DNA of 64,000 nucleotides from Nostoc sp. FACHB-110 (GTDB lineage: Bacteria; Cyanobacteriota; Cyanobacteriia; Cyanobacteriales; Nostocaceae). Numbering within the stretch: the stretch's first letter is position 1; every line of letters starts with the position of its first letter. Shown here in pieces: positions 1 through 7,340 of the stretch. The notes under the pieces were generated by a model. That model saw nothing but the letters and a program-made list of their open reading frames with translations. It did not search any database and was not told the origin of the DNA. A program made the translations under genes and the position numbers. The DNA lies in the NCBI RefSeq assembly GCF_014697425.1, contig NZ_JACJRU010000007.1:124001-188000 (forward strand), written 5' to 3'.

Positions 1-1
1 C

Positions 2-1540
2 GAAATCGCCAAATTTGCCGCCCTCGGATGGGAAGCAATGGACGAAACAGACCGAGATCATCGACTCAAATGGGTAGGCGTATTTTTCCGCCCAGTTACC
101 CCAGGCAAATTTATGATGCGGTTGCGGATGCCGAATGGTATTCTTACCAGTGATCAAATGCGAGTTTTGGCAGAAGTATTACAGCGTTATGGTGATGATG
201 GTAGTGCTGACATTACCACTCGGCAGAATATTCAATTGCGGGGAATCAGAATTGAAGATTTACCCGATATCTTCAATAAATTTCACGCCGTCGGTTTAAC
301 CAGTGTGCAGTCTGGGATGGACAACGTTCGCAACATCACAGGCGATCCCGTCGCGGGGCTAGATGCAGACGAATTGTTTGATACACGAGATTTGGTGCAG
401 CAAATTCAAGATATGCTCACCAACAAAGGACAAGGCAACCCAGAGTTTACCAACCTCCCCCGCAAGTTTAATATTGCCATCACAGGTGGAAGAGACAATT
501 CAGTTCACGCCGAAATCAACGACTTAGCATTTGTTCCTGCATTTAAAGAAGGGAGTGGGGAATTGGGAGTGGGGAGTGGTGAATCTCCTACTCCCTACTC
601 CCTACTCCCTACTCCCCAAAAAATCTTCGGGTTTAACATCCTGGTTGGTGGCTTTTTCTCCGCCAAACGCTGCGATGCTGCAATTCCTCTCAATGCTTGG
701 GTAGCACCTGAAGATGTAGTGGCTGTATGTAGAGCCGTTTTAGAAGTGTTCCGAGACAACGGTTCACGCGCAAACCGCCTGAAATCGCGCTTGATGTGGC
801 TAATTGATGAATGGGGTATAGATAAGTTTCGCGCCGAAGTCGAACAGCGTTTAGGTAAATCATTGTTACCTGCTGCGCCCAAAGACGAAATTGATTGGGA
901 AAAACGCGACCATATCGGCATATACAAGCAAAAACAACCAGGATTTAACTATGTAGGCTTTCATGTTCCCGTTGGGCGGTTGTATGCCGAAGATATGTAT
1001 GAAATTGCGCGGCTCGCAGAAGTGTATGGTAGTGGTGAAATTCGACTAACAGTTGAACAAAATATCATCATTCCGAATATTTCTGATGGTAGCCTCGCAA
1101 CATTTTTAGCAGAACCCCTACTAACAAGATTTTCCATCAATCCGGGGGCATTGGAGCGATCGCTTGTTTCCTGCACAGGCGCACAATTTTGTAACTTCGC
1201 CCTCATCGAAACCAAAAACCGCGCCTTAGCCACTATTCAAGCCTTAGAAGCAGACTTAACCTTCACCCAACCAGTCCGCATTCACTGGACAGGTTGTCCT
1301 AACTCCTGCGGACAGCCACAAGTTGCAGACATCGGCTTAATGGGTACTAAAGCCCGCAAAAATGGCAAAGCCGTAGAAGGTGTAGACATCTATATGGGTG
1401 GCAAAGTCGGCAAAGACGCGCACTTAGGAACCTGCGCCATCAAAGGCGTACCCTGCGAAGACTTACAGCCAGTACTACAAGAACTACTCATTAAACACTT
1501 CGGCGCAAAACTCAAACAAGAAGCCTTGGTGGAAGTGTGA
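2..1540 (+). CDS. nirA: Ferredoxin-nitrite reductase, 5' end outside window
   Basis: This enzyme reduces nitrite to ammonium with six electrons from ferredoxin, using siroheme and a 4Fe-4S cluster. The reading frame is open from the first bases of the window, so the N-terminus lies upstream; the ATG at 38 is internal. The cluster-binding cysteines are visible near the C-terminus in SCTGAQFCNFA and, about 40 residues later, in TGCPNSCGQPQ. It is followed directly by nrtABCD-narB, the usual cyanobacterial order. An unusual feature is a stretch of about 23 residues rich in Gly, Ser, Pro and Tyr between VPAFKE and IFGFNILVGG. It is encoded by a palindromic repeat (551-617) and is unlikely to belong to the conserved fold. 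The last codons and stop (GAA GTG TGA) are the first unit of a heptanucleotide tandem array. Family assignment is secure. Confidence 0.96.
   Translation, partial: EIAKFAALGWEAMDETDRDHRLKWVGVFFRPVTPGKFMMRLRMPNGILTSDQMRVLAEVLQRYGDDGSADITTRQNIQLRGIRIEDLPDIFNKFHAVGLTSVQSGMDNVRNITGDPVAGLDADELFDTRDLVQQIQDMLTNKGQGNPEFTNLPRKFNIAITGGRDNSVHAEINDLAFVPAFKEGSGELGVGSGESPTPYSLLPTPQKIFGFNILVGGFFSAKRCDAAIPLNAWVAPEDVVAVCRAVLEVFRDNGSRANRLKSRLMWLIDEWGIDKFRAEVEQRLGKSLLPAAPKDEIDWEKRDHIGIYKQKQPGFNYVGFHVPVGRLYAEDMYEIARLAEVYGSGEIRLTVEQNIIIPNISDGSLATFLAEPLLTRFSINPGALERSLVSCTGAQFCNFALIETKNRALATIQALEADLTFTQPVRIHWTGCPNSCGQPQVADIGLMGTKARKNGKAVEGVDIYMGGKVGKDAHLGTCAIKGVPCEDLQPVLQELLIKHFGAKLKQEALVEV
551..617. repeat. Palindromic GGGAGT/ACTCCC repeat translated inside nirA
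   Basis: The left arm is built from GGGAGTGGGGA-like units and the right arm from repeated CTCCCTA units, so the single strand could fold into a long imperfect hairpin. The length keeps the nirA frame open and adds a low-complexity peptide. A related element lies inside narB. Confidence 0.8.
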
Positions 1541-1636
1541 AGTATGAAGTATGAAGTATGAAGTATGAAGTATGAAGTATGAAGTGTGAAGTCTGAAGTC
1601 TGAAGTATGAAGTGTGAAGTATGAAGTCTGAAGTCT
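1532..1636. repeat. Fifteen-copy heptanucleotide tandem array (GAAGTNT)
   Basis: Fifteen contiguous 7-base units can be counted. Most are GAAGTAT, with GAAGTCT and GAAGTGT variants. The first unit supplies the last two sense codons of nirA and the first base of its stop codon; the rest lie in the nirA-nrtA spacer. This resembles the short tandemly repeated repetitive (STRR) sequences known from heterocystous cyanobacteria. Confidence 0.9.
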
Positions 1637-1659
1637 GAAATTTTAGACTTCTACTCATA

Positions 1660-1821
1660 TTTATGCAAAACCTCTCTCAAACTCTCATTCCTCTGCGAAC
1701 TCTGGTTACTGAGCGACTTGTACCGAGCGTTCGCGCAGCGTCTCCGTCAGGAGAAGTCGAGGTAAGTCGAAGTATGCGCCTTGGCGGTTCGTAACTCCTA
1801 CAAATGACAAAGGACAAATTA
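1660..1821. repeat. Composite dispersed repeats in the nirA-nrtA spacer
   Basis: The spacer contains a CTCTCTCAAACTCTCATTCC segment related to the interior of the elements at 7153-7243 and 10482-10572. A CG-rich palindromic stretch (about 1709-1785) follows, with a GAGCG/CGCAGCG and GTCGAAGTATGCG theme also seen at about 4138 and 7100. The last part (ATGACAAAGGACAAA, 1804-1818) recurs before nrtC and carries the Shine-Dalgarno-like AAAGGA used by nrtA. Confidence 0.6.
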
Positions 1822-3135
1822 ATGACCAATCTTTCCCGCAGAAAATTTATTTTTACCACTGGTGCAGCCGCCGCCGCTTCTATTGTTGCTCATGGTTGTT
1901 CCAGTAATACAGCCTCCAATGGCGGTAACAACCCATCCGCCGCACCAGTATCTAACGTCACCTCTGCAAATGCGCCCAAAGTCGAAACAACCAAAGCCAA
2001 ACTCGGATTTATTGCCCTGACTGACTCTGCACCGCTCATTATTGCTAAAGAAAAAGGTTTCTTTGCGAAATATGGGATGACAGATGTCGAAATTATCAAG
2101 CAAAAATCTTGGCCTGTCACCCGCGATAACTTAAAAATTGGTTCGGCTGGCGGTGGTATTGATGGCGCACATATCCTCAGCCCTATGCCATATCTGATGA
2201 CCATTAACGATAAAGTGCCGATGTATCTCTTGGCGCGATTAAATACAAATGGTCAGGCTATCTCCGTCGCTAATAAATTCAAAGAACTCAAAGTCAACCT
2301 CGAAAGCAAAGCACTCAAAGAAGCCGCAACTAAAGCCAAAGCTGATAAAAAATCCTTAAAAGCTGGAATTACTTTCCCTGGTGGTACGCATGATTTATGG
2401 ATGCGCTATTGGTTAGCGGCTGGTGGGATTAACCCAGATCAAGATATGGTTTTAGAACCTGTACCACCACCACAAATGGTTGCCAACATGAAAGTGAATA
2501 CAATCGATGCTTTCTGTGTAGGTGAACCTTGGAATGCTCAATTAGTCAGTCAGAAATTAGGTTATTCCGCCTTAGTTACAGGTGAATTATGGAAAGACCA
2601 TCCCGAAAAAGCCTTTGCGATGCGCCAAGATTGGGTGGATAAAAATCCCAACGCCGCCCAAGCATTATTGATGGCAATTCTTGAAGCACAACAATGGTGC
2701 GACAAACTAGAAAACAAAGAAGAAATGTGCAAAATATGTGCTGACCGCAAATACTTTAATGTTGCTGCCGCAGATATTGTAGAAAGAGCTAAAGGTAATA
2801 TTGACTTTGGCGATGGACGTACAGAAAAAGAATTCCCCTATCGGATGAAATTCTGGGCTGATAATGCTTCTTATCCTTACAAGAGTCACGATATTTGGTT
2901 TTTAACTGAAGATATTCGCTGGGGTTATTTGCCAAAAGATACCAAAGTTAAAGAAATCGTTGACCAAGTAAATAAAGAAGACCGGTGGAAGAAAGCAGCC
3001 AAAGCTATTGGTGTCCCTGATGCTCAAATTCCTACCAGTAGTTCTCGTGGCATAGAAACTTTCTTTGATGGGGTGAAATTCGACCCAGAAAAACCAGAAG
3101 AATATTTACAATCTTTGAAAATTAAGAAAGTCTAA
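1822..3135 (+). CDS. nrtA: Nitrate/nitrite ABC transporter substrate-binding lipoprotein
   Basis: Periplasmic nitrate/nitrite-binding component of the NrtABCD importer, expected to be lipid-anchored to the cytoplasmic membrane. The N-terminus has SRRKF followed by a hydrophobic Ala-rich stretch and a Cys in VAHGC, fitting a (possibly Tat-type) lipoprotein signal. The mature part carries the NrtA/SsuA-like fold, with GFIALTDSAPLIIAKEKGFF near the start. WMRYWLAAGGINPD and FCVGEPWNAQL are shared with the C-terminal half of NrtC. I prefer the ATG at 1822 over the one at 1804 because AAAGGA (1809-1814) sits 7 bases before it, whereas nothing suitable precedes 1804. It lies between nirA and nrtB on the same strand. 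Confidence 0.95.
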   Translation: MTNLSRRKFIFTTGAAAAASIVAHGCSSNTASNGGNNPSAAPVSNVTSANAPKVETTKAKLGFIALTDSAPLIIAKEKGFFAKYGMTDVEIIKQKSWPVTRDNLKIGSAGGGIDGAHILSPMPYLMTINDKVPMYLLARLNTNGQAISVANKFKELKVNLESKALKEAATKAKADKKSLKAGITFPGGTHDLWMRYWLAAGGINPDQDMVLEPVPPPQMVANMKVNTIDAFCVGEPWNAQLVSQKLGYSALVTGELWKDHPEKAFAMRQDWVDKNPNAAQALLMAILEAQQWCDKLENKEEMCKICADRKYFNVAAADIVERAKGNIDFGDGRTEKEFPYRMKFWADNASYPYKSHDIWFLTEDIRWGYLPKDTKVKEIVDQVNKEDRWKKAAKAIGVPDAQIPTSSSRGIETFFDGVKFDPEKPEEYLQSLKIKKV

Positions 3136-3197
3136 TTTCTGACTTCTCTCCCAACTATCCCACCAAAATTTAGTAACACTTTCGGAATCATAAAATA

Positions 3198-4037
3198 ATG
3201 GCAGTTGTTCTAGGAAATCGTACAGTTAGAAAAAAGCCACAAACGGCAATTAATAAATTTATTGTCAAAAAAGTTATCCCACCGTTGGTAGCACTAGCTA
3301 TCTTTCTGGTGATTTGGCAATTATTTTGTTTAAATCCTGCTTTTAAATTACCTGGCCCAATAGAAACTTTTACCGAAACTTTTGACCCTTTTATTATTCA
3401 CCCATTTTTTGATAACGGTGAAAGCGATAAAGGTTTAGGTTGGCAAATACTCAGCAGTTTAGGTAGAGTTGGTTTAGGTTTTTCGTTGGCAACAATTTTC
3501 GGTATTACATTAGGGATTTTAATTGGGGCAAATCAATTTGTTTACAATGCGGTAGATCCTATATTTCAAGTGTTAAGAACTGTCCCGCCTCTGGCATGGC
3601 TACCAATTTCTTTAGCAGCATTTCAACAAGCTAATCCTTCAGCAATTTTCGTGATTTTTATTACGTCAATTTGGCCGATTATTATTAACACTACAGTGGG
3701 TGTACAGCAAATTCCCCAAGACTATGTGAATGTAGCTAGAGTTTTAAAACTCAAAGGGCCAAAGTATTTCTTTAAAATTGTATTTCCGGCGACTGTACCG
3801 TATATTTTTACGGGGTTAAGGATTGGGATTGGTTTATCTTGGTTAGCAATTGTCGCGGCGGAAATGTTAGTAGGTGGTGTGGGTATTGGTTCGTTTATTT
3901 GGGATGCTTACAACACGACTACGGAAACTAATTTGAGTGAAATTATTTTGGCGTTGATTTATGTTGGTTTGGTGGGGTTGATGTTGGATAGGTTGGTGGG
4001 TTTTATTGCGAGTAAGGTTGTGGCTGAACAGAAGTAG
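3198..4037 (+). CDS. nrtB: Nitrate ABC transporter permease
   Basis: Integral membrane permease of the nitrate importer, 279 residues, a normal size for the family. Several hydrophobic segments are visible, beginning with VALAIFLVIWQLFCL at about residues 32-46. The cytoplasmic loop that contacts the ATPases includes NVARVLKLKGPKYFFKIVFP, the EAA-type motif. It starts 62 bases after nrtA and is followed by nrtC, whose ATPase half pairs with NrtD. The gene is AT-rich and has no odd insertions. The nrtB name rests on gene order plus homology to the NrtB/SsuC/TauC permease group. Confidence 0.94.
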   Translation: MAVVLGNRTVRKKPQTAINKFIVKKVIPPLVALAIFLVIWQLFCLNPAFKLPGPIETFTETFDPFIIHPFFDNGESDKGLGWQILSSLGRVGLGFSLATIFGITLGILIGANQFVYNAVDPIFQVLRTVPPLAWLPISLAAFQQANPSAIFVIFITSIWPIIINTTVGVQQIPQDYVNVARVLKLKGPKYFFKIVFPATVPYIFTGLRIGIGLSWLAIVAAEMLVGGVGIGSFIWDAYNTTTETNLSEIILALIYVGLVGLMLDRLVGFIASKVVAEQK

Positions 4038-4178
4038 TCAAGAGTTCATAATTCTCTGTTAAACGAACCGCAAAGGGCGCGAAGAGCGCGAAGAAGAAGT
4101 TTAGAGAGAAAAGGTACGAGAAATATTTGACCAATACTTCGGCTGCGCTCAGTACAAGTGACAAAGGACAAATGACAA
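4038..4178. repeat. Repeat-filled nrtB-nrtC spacer carrying the nrtC ribosome site
   Basis: The spacer begins with an inverted copy of the CCCTTTGCGGTTCG-type repeat (AACGAACCGCAAAGGGCG at about 4062-4079). It then has the CTTCGGCTGCGCTCAGTAC motif (4137-4155) and the block GTGACAAAGGACAAATGAC. The AAAGGA at 4163-4168 is the only plausible Shine-Dalgarno for nrtC. The same block precedes nrtA. Confidence 0.65.
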
Positions 4179-6164
4179 ATGACTACTTTTGTTGAAGTTG
4201 ACCACGTTGATAGAATTTTTGATTTACCGAATGGTGGTAAATATATTGCTCTGAAGAATATTGAGTTGAAAATCCGGCAAGGGGAGTTTGTTTCTTTAAT
4301 TGGGCATTCTGGTTGCGGGAAGTCTACTTTACTTAACATTATTGCGGGTTTAGATAGAGCCAGTGTTGGCGGTGTGACTTTGGAAGGTAAGGAGATTAGA
4401 GAACCTAGTCCTGATCGGATGGTGGTGTTTCAAAATTACTCGTTGCTTCCCTGGTTAAATGTGCGGGAAAATATCGCTTTGGCTGTGGATGAGGTTTATC
4501 AAAATAAGTCGAAAAGCGATCGCCTGTCTATCATTGAAGAACATATTGATATGGTGGGCTTGCGTCTAGCAGCTAAGAAGCGTCCCAGTGAGTTATCTGG
4601 CGGGATGAAACAACGAGTTGCGATCGCTCGTGCTTTGGCAATTCGTCCGAAGTTGTTATTGTTAGATGAGCCTTTTGGTGCTTTAGACGCGCTCACACGG
4701 GGTAGTTTGCAAGAACAATTGATGAAAATCTGCAATGAGCATAATGTTACTTGTGTGATGGTAACTCATGATGTGGATGAAGCATTATTGTTAAGCGATC
4801 GCATCGTTATGCTCACCAATGGCCCAGAAGCGCACATTGGGCAAATCCTGGAAGTACCTATCCCTCGTCCCCGTCAACGTTTGGAAGTAGTTAATCATCC
4901 CAGTTATTACAATCTGCGGAATGAGATGATTTACTTCCTCAATCAACAAAAGCAAGCCAAGAAACGCAAAGCGCAAAAAGTAGCTGCACCTGTAGCGGTA
5001 TCCTCAAGAGGATTAGAAAAGGTCAACTTAGAAATCGGCTTTTTACCTTTAACTGACACAGCACCTTTAATCGTTGCCCAAGAAAAAGGTTTCTTTGCTG
5101 AATATGGTTTAGAAGTCACCCTCAACCGTGCCAGCAATTGGAATGAAATCGCCAAAGGTGTGGCGACAGGTAAATTAGATGCAGCCCAGATGGTTGCAGG
5201 AATGCCCTTAGCACTCACTTTAGGCGCAGGTGGTAAAACACCAATTCCAGTTGTCAACGCGCTGAACCTTTCCCGCAACGCCAACGCTATCACCTTAAGT
5301 AAAAGACTGTATAGCGAAGGTGTGAGAAATTTAGGCGATCTCAAAACAGCCATTAACGCTGCTCCTGACAGAATTTTAACCTTGGGTGTAGTTCATCCCA
5401 CATCCATGCAGAACTTAATTCTGCGTTATTGGTTAGCGGCTGGCGGGATTAATCCTGATACAGATGTGAGTTTAACAGCGATCGCACCCACAGAAATGGT
5501 CGCTCAACTCAAAGCTGGAACCATCGACGGTTACTGCGCTGGCGAACCTTGGAATTATATGGCGGTTCATGATGATGTCGGTTTTGTTGCAGCCACCGCC
5601 CTAGAAATTTGGTCAGGACAGCCCAAAAAAGTCTTAGGTGTGCGCGAAGACTGGGCGCAGCAATATCCCGAAACTTATCTAGCTCTAATCAAAGCCCTGT
5701 TAGAAGCGTGCAAATATTGTGATGACCTCCGCAACCGCGAAGAAATTCTCAAATTAATCTGTCGTCCTGAATACCTCAACCTTAACCCAGCCTACGTCCG
5801 CCCCGGCTTCATTGACCCTTATGATCGCGGCGATGGTAGCCAACCCCAATCACTCACCGCCTACAATCAGTTTTACCTCAACAAAACCAACTACCCCAAC
5901 CGCACCGAAATCTTGTGGATGGTGACTCAACTAGCACGCTGGGGCTTAACACCATTCCCGAAAAACTGGCTAGAAATTATCGAAAGAGTTTGTCGTGCAG
6001 ACATATTTGGTGCAGCCGCCCGTGACCTCGGCTTACTCGATACCGGCTACGACGACCCAATTCACCTATTCGACGGTAAAGTTTTTAACCCCTCAGAACC
6101 CCTAGAATACCTCAAAAGCTTAGAAATCAAACGAGACATCCGTATAGAAGAAGTCTTTATTTAG
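4179..6164 (+). CDS. nrtC: Nitrate ABC transporter ATP-binding protein with NrtA-like regulatory domain
   Basis: At 661 residues this is the characteristic NrtC fusion. Residues 1 to about 265 are an ABC ATPase, with Walker A GHSGCGKST, signature LSGGMKQR, Walker B LLLLDEPFGALD and the switch histidine in VMVTHD. A short basic linker (QKQAKKRKAQK) follows. Residues from about 285 onward form a NrtA-like domain that starts GFLPLTDTAPLIVAQEKGFF and contains LRYWLAAGGINPD and YCAGEPWNYM. In cyanobacteria this domain is known to mediate inhibition of uptake by ammonium. It works with NrtB and NrtD at the inner membrane. An out-of-frame ATG seven bases upstream (4172) lies within the repeat that supplies the ribosome site. 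Confidence 0.95.
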   Translation: MTTFVEVDHVDRIFDLPNGGKYIALKNIELKIRQGEFVSLIGHSGCGKSTLLNIIAGLDRASVGGVTLEGKEIREPSPDRMVVFQNYSLLPWLNVRENIALAVDEVYQNKSKSDRLSIIEEHIDMVGLRLAAKKRPSELSGGMKQRVAIARALAIRPKLLLLDEPFGALDALTRGSLQEQLMKICNEHNVTCVMVTHDVDEALLLSDRIVMLTNGPEAHIGQILEVPIPRPRQRLEVVNHPSYYNLRNEMIYFLNQQKQAKKRKAQKVAAPVAVSSRGLEKVNLEIGFLPLTDTAPLIVAQEKGFFAEYGLEVTLNRASNWNEIAKGVATGKLDAAQMVAGMPLALTLGAGGKTPIPVVNALNLSRNANAITLSKRLYSEGVRNLGDLKTAINAAPDRILTLGVVHPTSMQNLILRYWLAAGGINPDTDVSLTAIAPTEMVAQLKAGTIDGYCAGEPWNYMAVHDDVGFVAATALEIWSGQPKKVLGVREDWAQQYPETYLALIKALLEACKYCDDLRNREEILKLICRPEYLNLNPAYVRPGFIDPYDRGDGSQPQSLTAYNQFYLNKTNYPNRTEILWMVTQLARWGLTPFPKNWLEIIERVCRADIFGAAARDLGLLDTGYDDPIHLFDGKVFNPSEPLEYLKSLEIKRDIRIEEVFI

Positions 6165-6247
6165 TCATTTATAACTCTCCCATCTCCCTCAAACTCTCCG
6201 CGCCTCCGCGCCTCTGCGTGAAAAAATCATAAAATCAGAAACATATC
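6165..6247. repeat. Short repeat-derived nrtC-nrtD spacer
   Basis: The spacer contains CTCCCTCAAACTCTCCGCGCCTCCGCGCCTCTGCGTG, another relative of the interior of the 91-base elements at 7153 and 10482, without the terminal inverted repeats. No promoter or terminator was recognised. Confidence 0.45.
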
Positions 6248-7078
6248 ATGCAAATAATAAACAAAACTCTCCCACAACCACAAACCAAAGCCGATAACTT
6301 CCTCGTCATCGAAGGCGTAAGCAAAATTTACCCCACCCCCGAAGGCCCCTACACCGTCCTTGATGGGATTGACCTCAAAGTTCGTGAAGGCGAATTTGTC
6401 TGCTTAATTGGTCACTCCGGCTGCGGTAAATCCACCCTCCTCAATATGGTGTCTGGCTTCAACACACCCACCGATGGCGTTGTCATGCTACAAGACCAAC
6501 CCATCACCGAACCAGGCCCAGACCGGATGATGGTATTTCAAAACTATTGCTTACTACCTTGGCTAAGTGTATTTGAAAATGTTTATCTAGCAGTAGATTC
6601 CGTATTTCCCAAAAAGCCCCAAGCCGAAAAACGCGCCATTGTTAGAGAACACTTAGCAATGGTGGGATTGACAGAAGCCGCAGACAAGAAACCACATCAA
6701 ATTTCTGGCGGGATGAAACAGCGAGTGGCTATTGCTCGCGCCCTTTCCATCCGTCCCCAAGTCTTGATTTTAGATGAACCCTTCGGTGCATTAGACGCAA
6801 TCACCAAAGAAGAACTACAAGAAGAACTACTGCAAATCTGGAGTGACCATCAAGTTACCGTCCTGATGATTACCCACGATATTGATGAAGCGTTGTTCCT
6901 CGCTGACAGAGTGGTGATGATGACCAATGGCCCAGCCGCTCAAATCGGTGAAGTATTAGAAATTCCTTTCACCCGTCCCCGCAACCGCCGCCGCATTATG
7001 GAAGACCCCGAATATTACAACTTGCGGAACTATGCTCTAGATTTCCTTTATCGTCGGTTTGCTCATGATGAGGAGTAA
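6248..7078 (+). CDS. nrtD: Nitrate ABC transporter ATP-binding protein
   Basis: Second ATPase of the nitrate importer, 276 residues, a stand-alone ABC domain without the NrtA-like extension of NrtC. Walker A (GHSGCGKST), signature (ISGGMKQR), Walker B (LILDEPFGALD) and the switch histidine (MITHD) are all present. NrtC and NrtD form the heterodimeric motor on NrtB. It is more GC-rich at third positions than nrtB. It is followed by a 262-base spacer of repeats before narB. Confidence 0.95.
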   Translation: MQIINKTLPQPQTKADNFLVIEGVSKIYPTPEGPYTVLDGIDLKVREGEFVCLIGHSGCGKSTLLNMVSGFNTPTDGVVMLQDQPITEPGPDRMMVFQNYCLLPWLSVFENVYLAVDSVFPKKPQAEKRAIVREHLAMVGLTEAADKKPHQISGGMKQRVAIARALSIRPQVLILDEPFGALDAITKEELQEELLQIWSDHQVTVLMITHDIDEALFLADRVVMMTNGPAAQIGEVLEIPFTRPRNRRRIMEDPEYYNLRNYALDFLYRRFAHDEE

Positions 7079-7089
7079 GATTTTTTCTC

Positions 7090-7148
7090 ACGCAGAGACG
7101 CATACTTCGACTGCGCTCAGTAACCAGAGGCGCAAAGAAGAGTGAGAA
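7090..7148. repeat. TTCTCAC-bounded palindromic repeat in the nrtD-narB spacer
   Basis: TTCTCACGCAGAGACGCA at the left and GAGGCGCAAAGAAGAGTGAGAA at the right form an imperfect inverted repeat. Between them lies TACTTCGACTGCGCTCAGTAAC, a variant of the motif before nrtC. Confidence 0.5.
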
Positions 7149-7152
7149 ACTT

Positions 7153-7243
7153 AGGACTTACGCAAGAACTCTCTCAAACTCTTATAACTTCGTGTCCTTT
7201 GCGCCCTTTGCGGTTCGTTTTTTCATAATTTTGCGTAAGTTCT
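7153..7243. mobile_element. MITE-like element with AGGACTTACGCA terminal inverted repeats
   Basis: AGGACTTACGCA at 7153-7164 is matched by TGCGTAAGTTCT at 7232-7243, giving 12-base inverted ends with one mismatch and a 91-base element. The interior (CTCTCTCAAACTCTTATAAC then CCCTTTGCGGTTCG) closely resembles the 91-base element at 10482-10572. No coding capacity. It lies between nrtD and narB. Confidence 0.65.
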
Positions 7244-7340
7244 GAAAGTAAGGAATTTCGAGATAAATGGGAATATAGGGATGCTGATGGTTCATAAACA
7301 ATCAATCAGCCGATAACACCGATAAATTAGGTGTAGCTAC

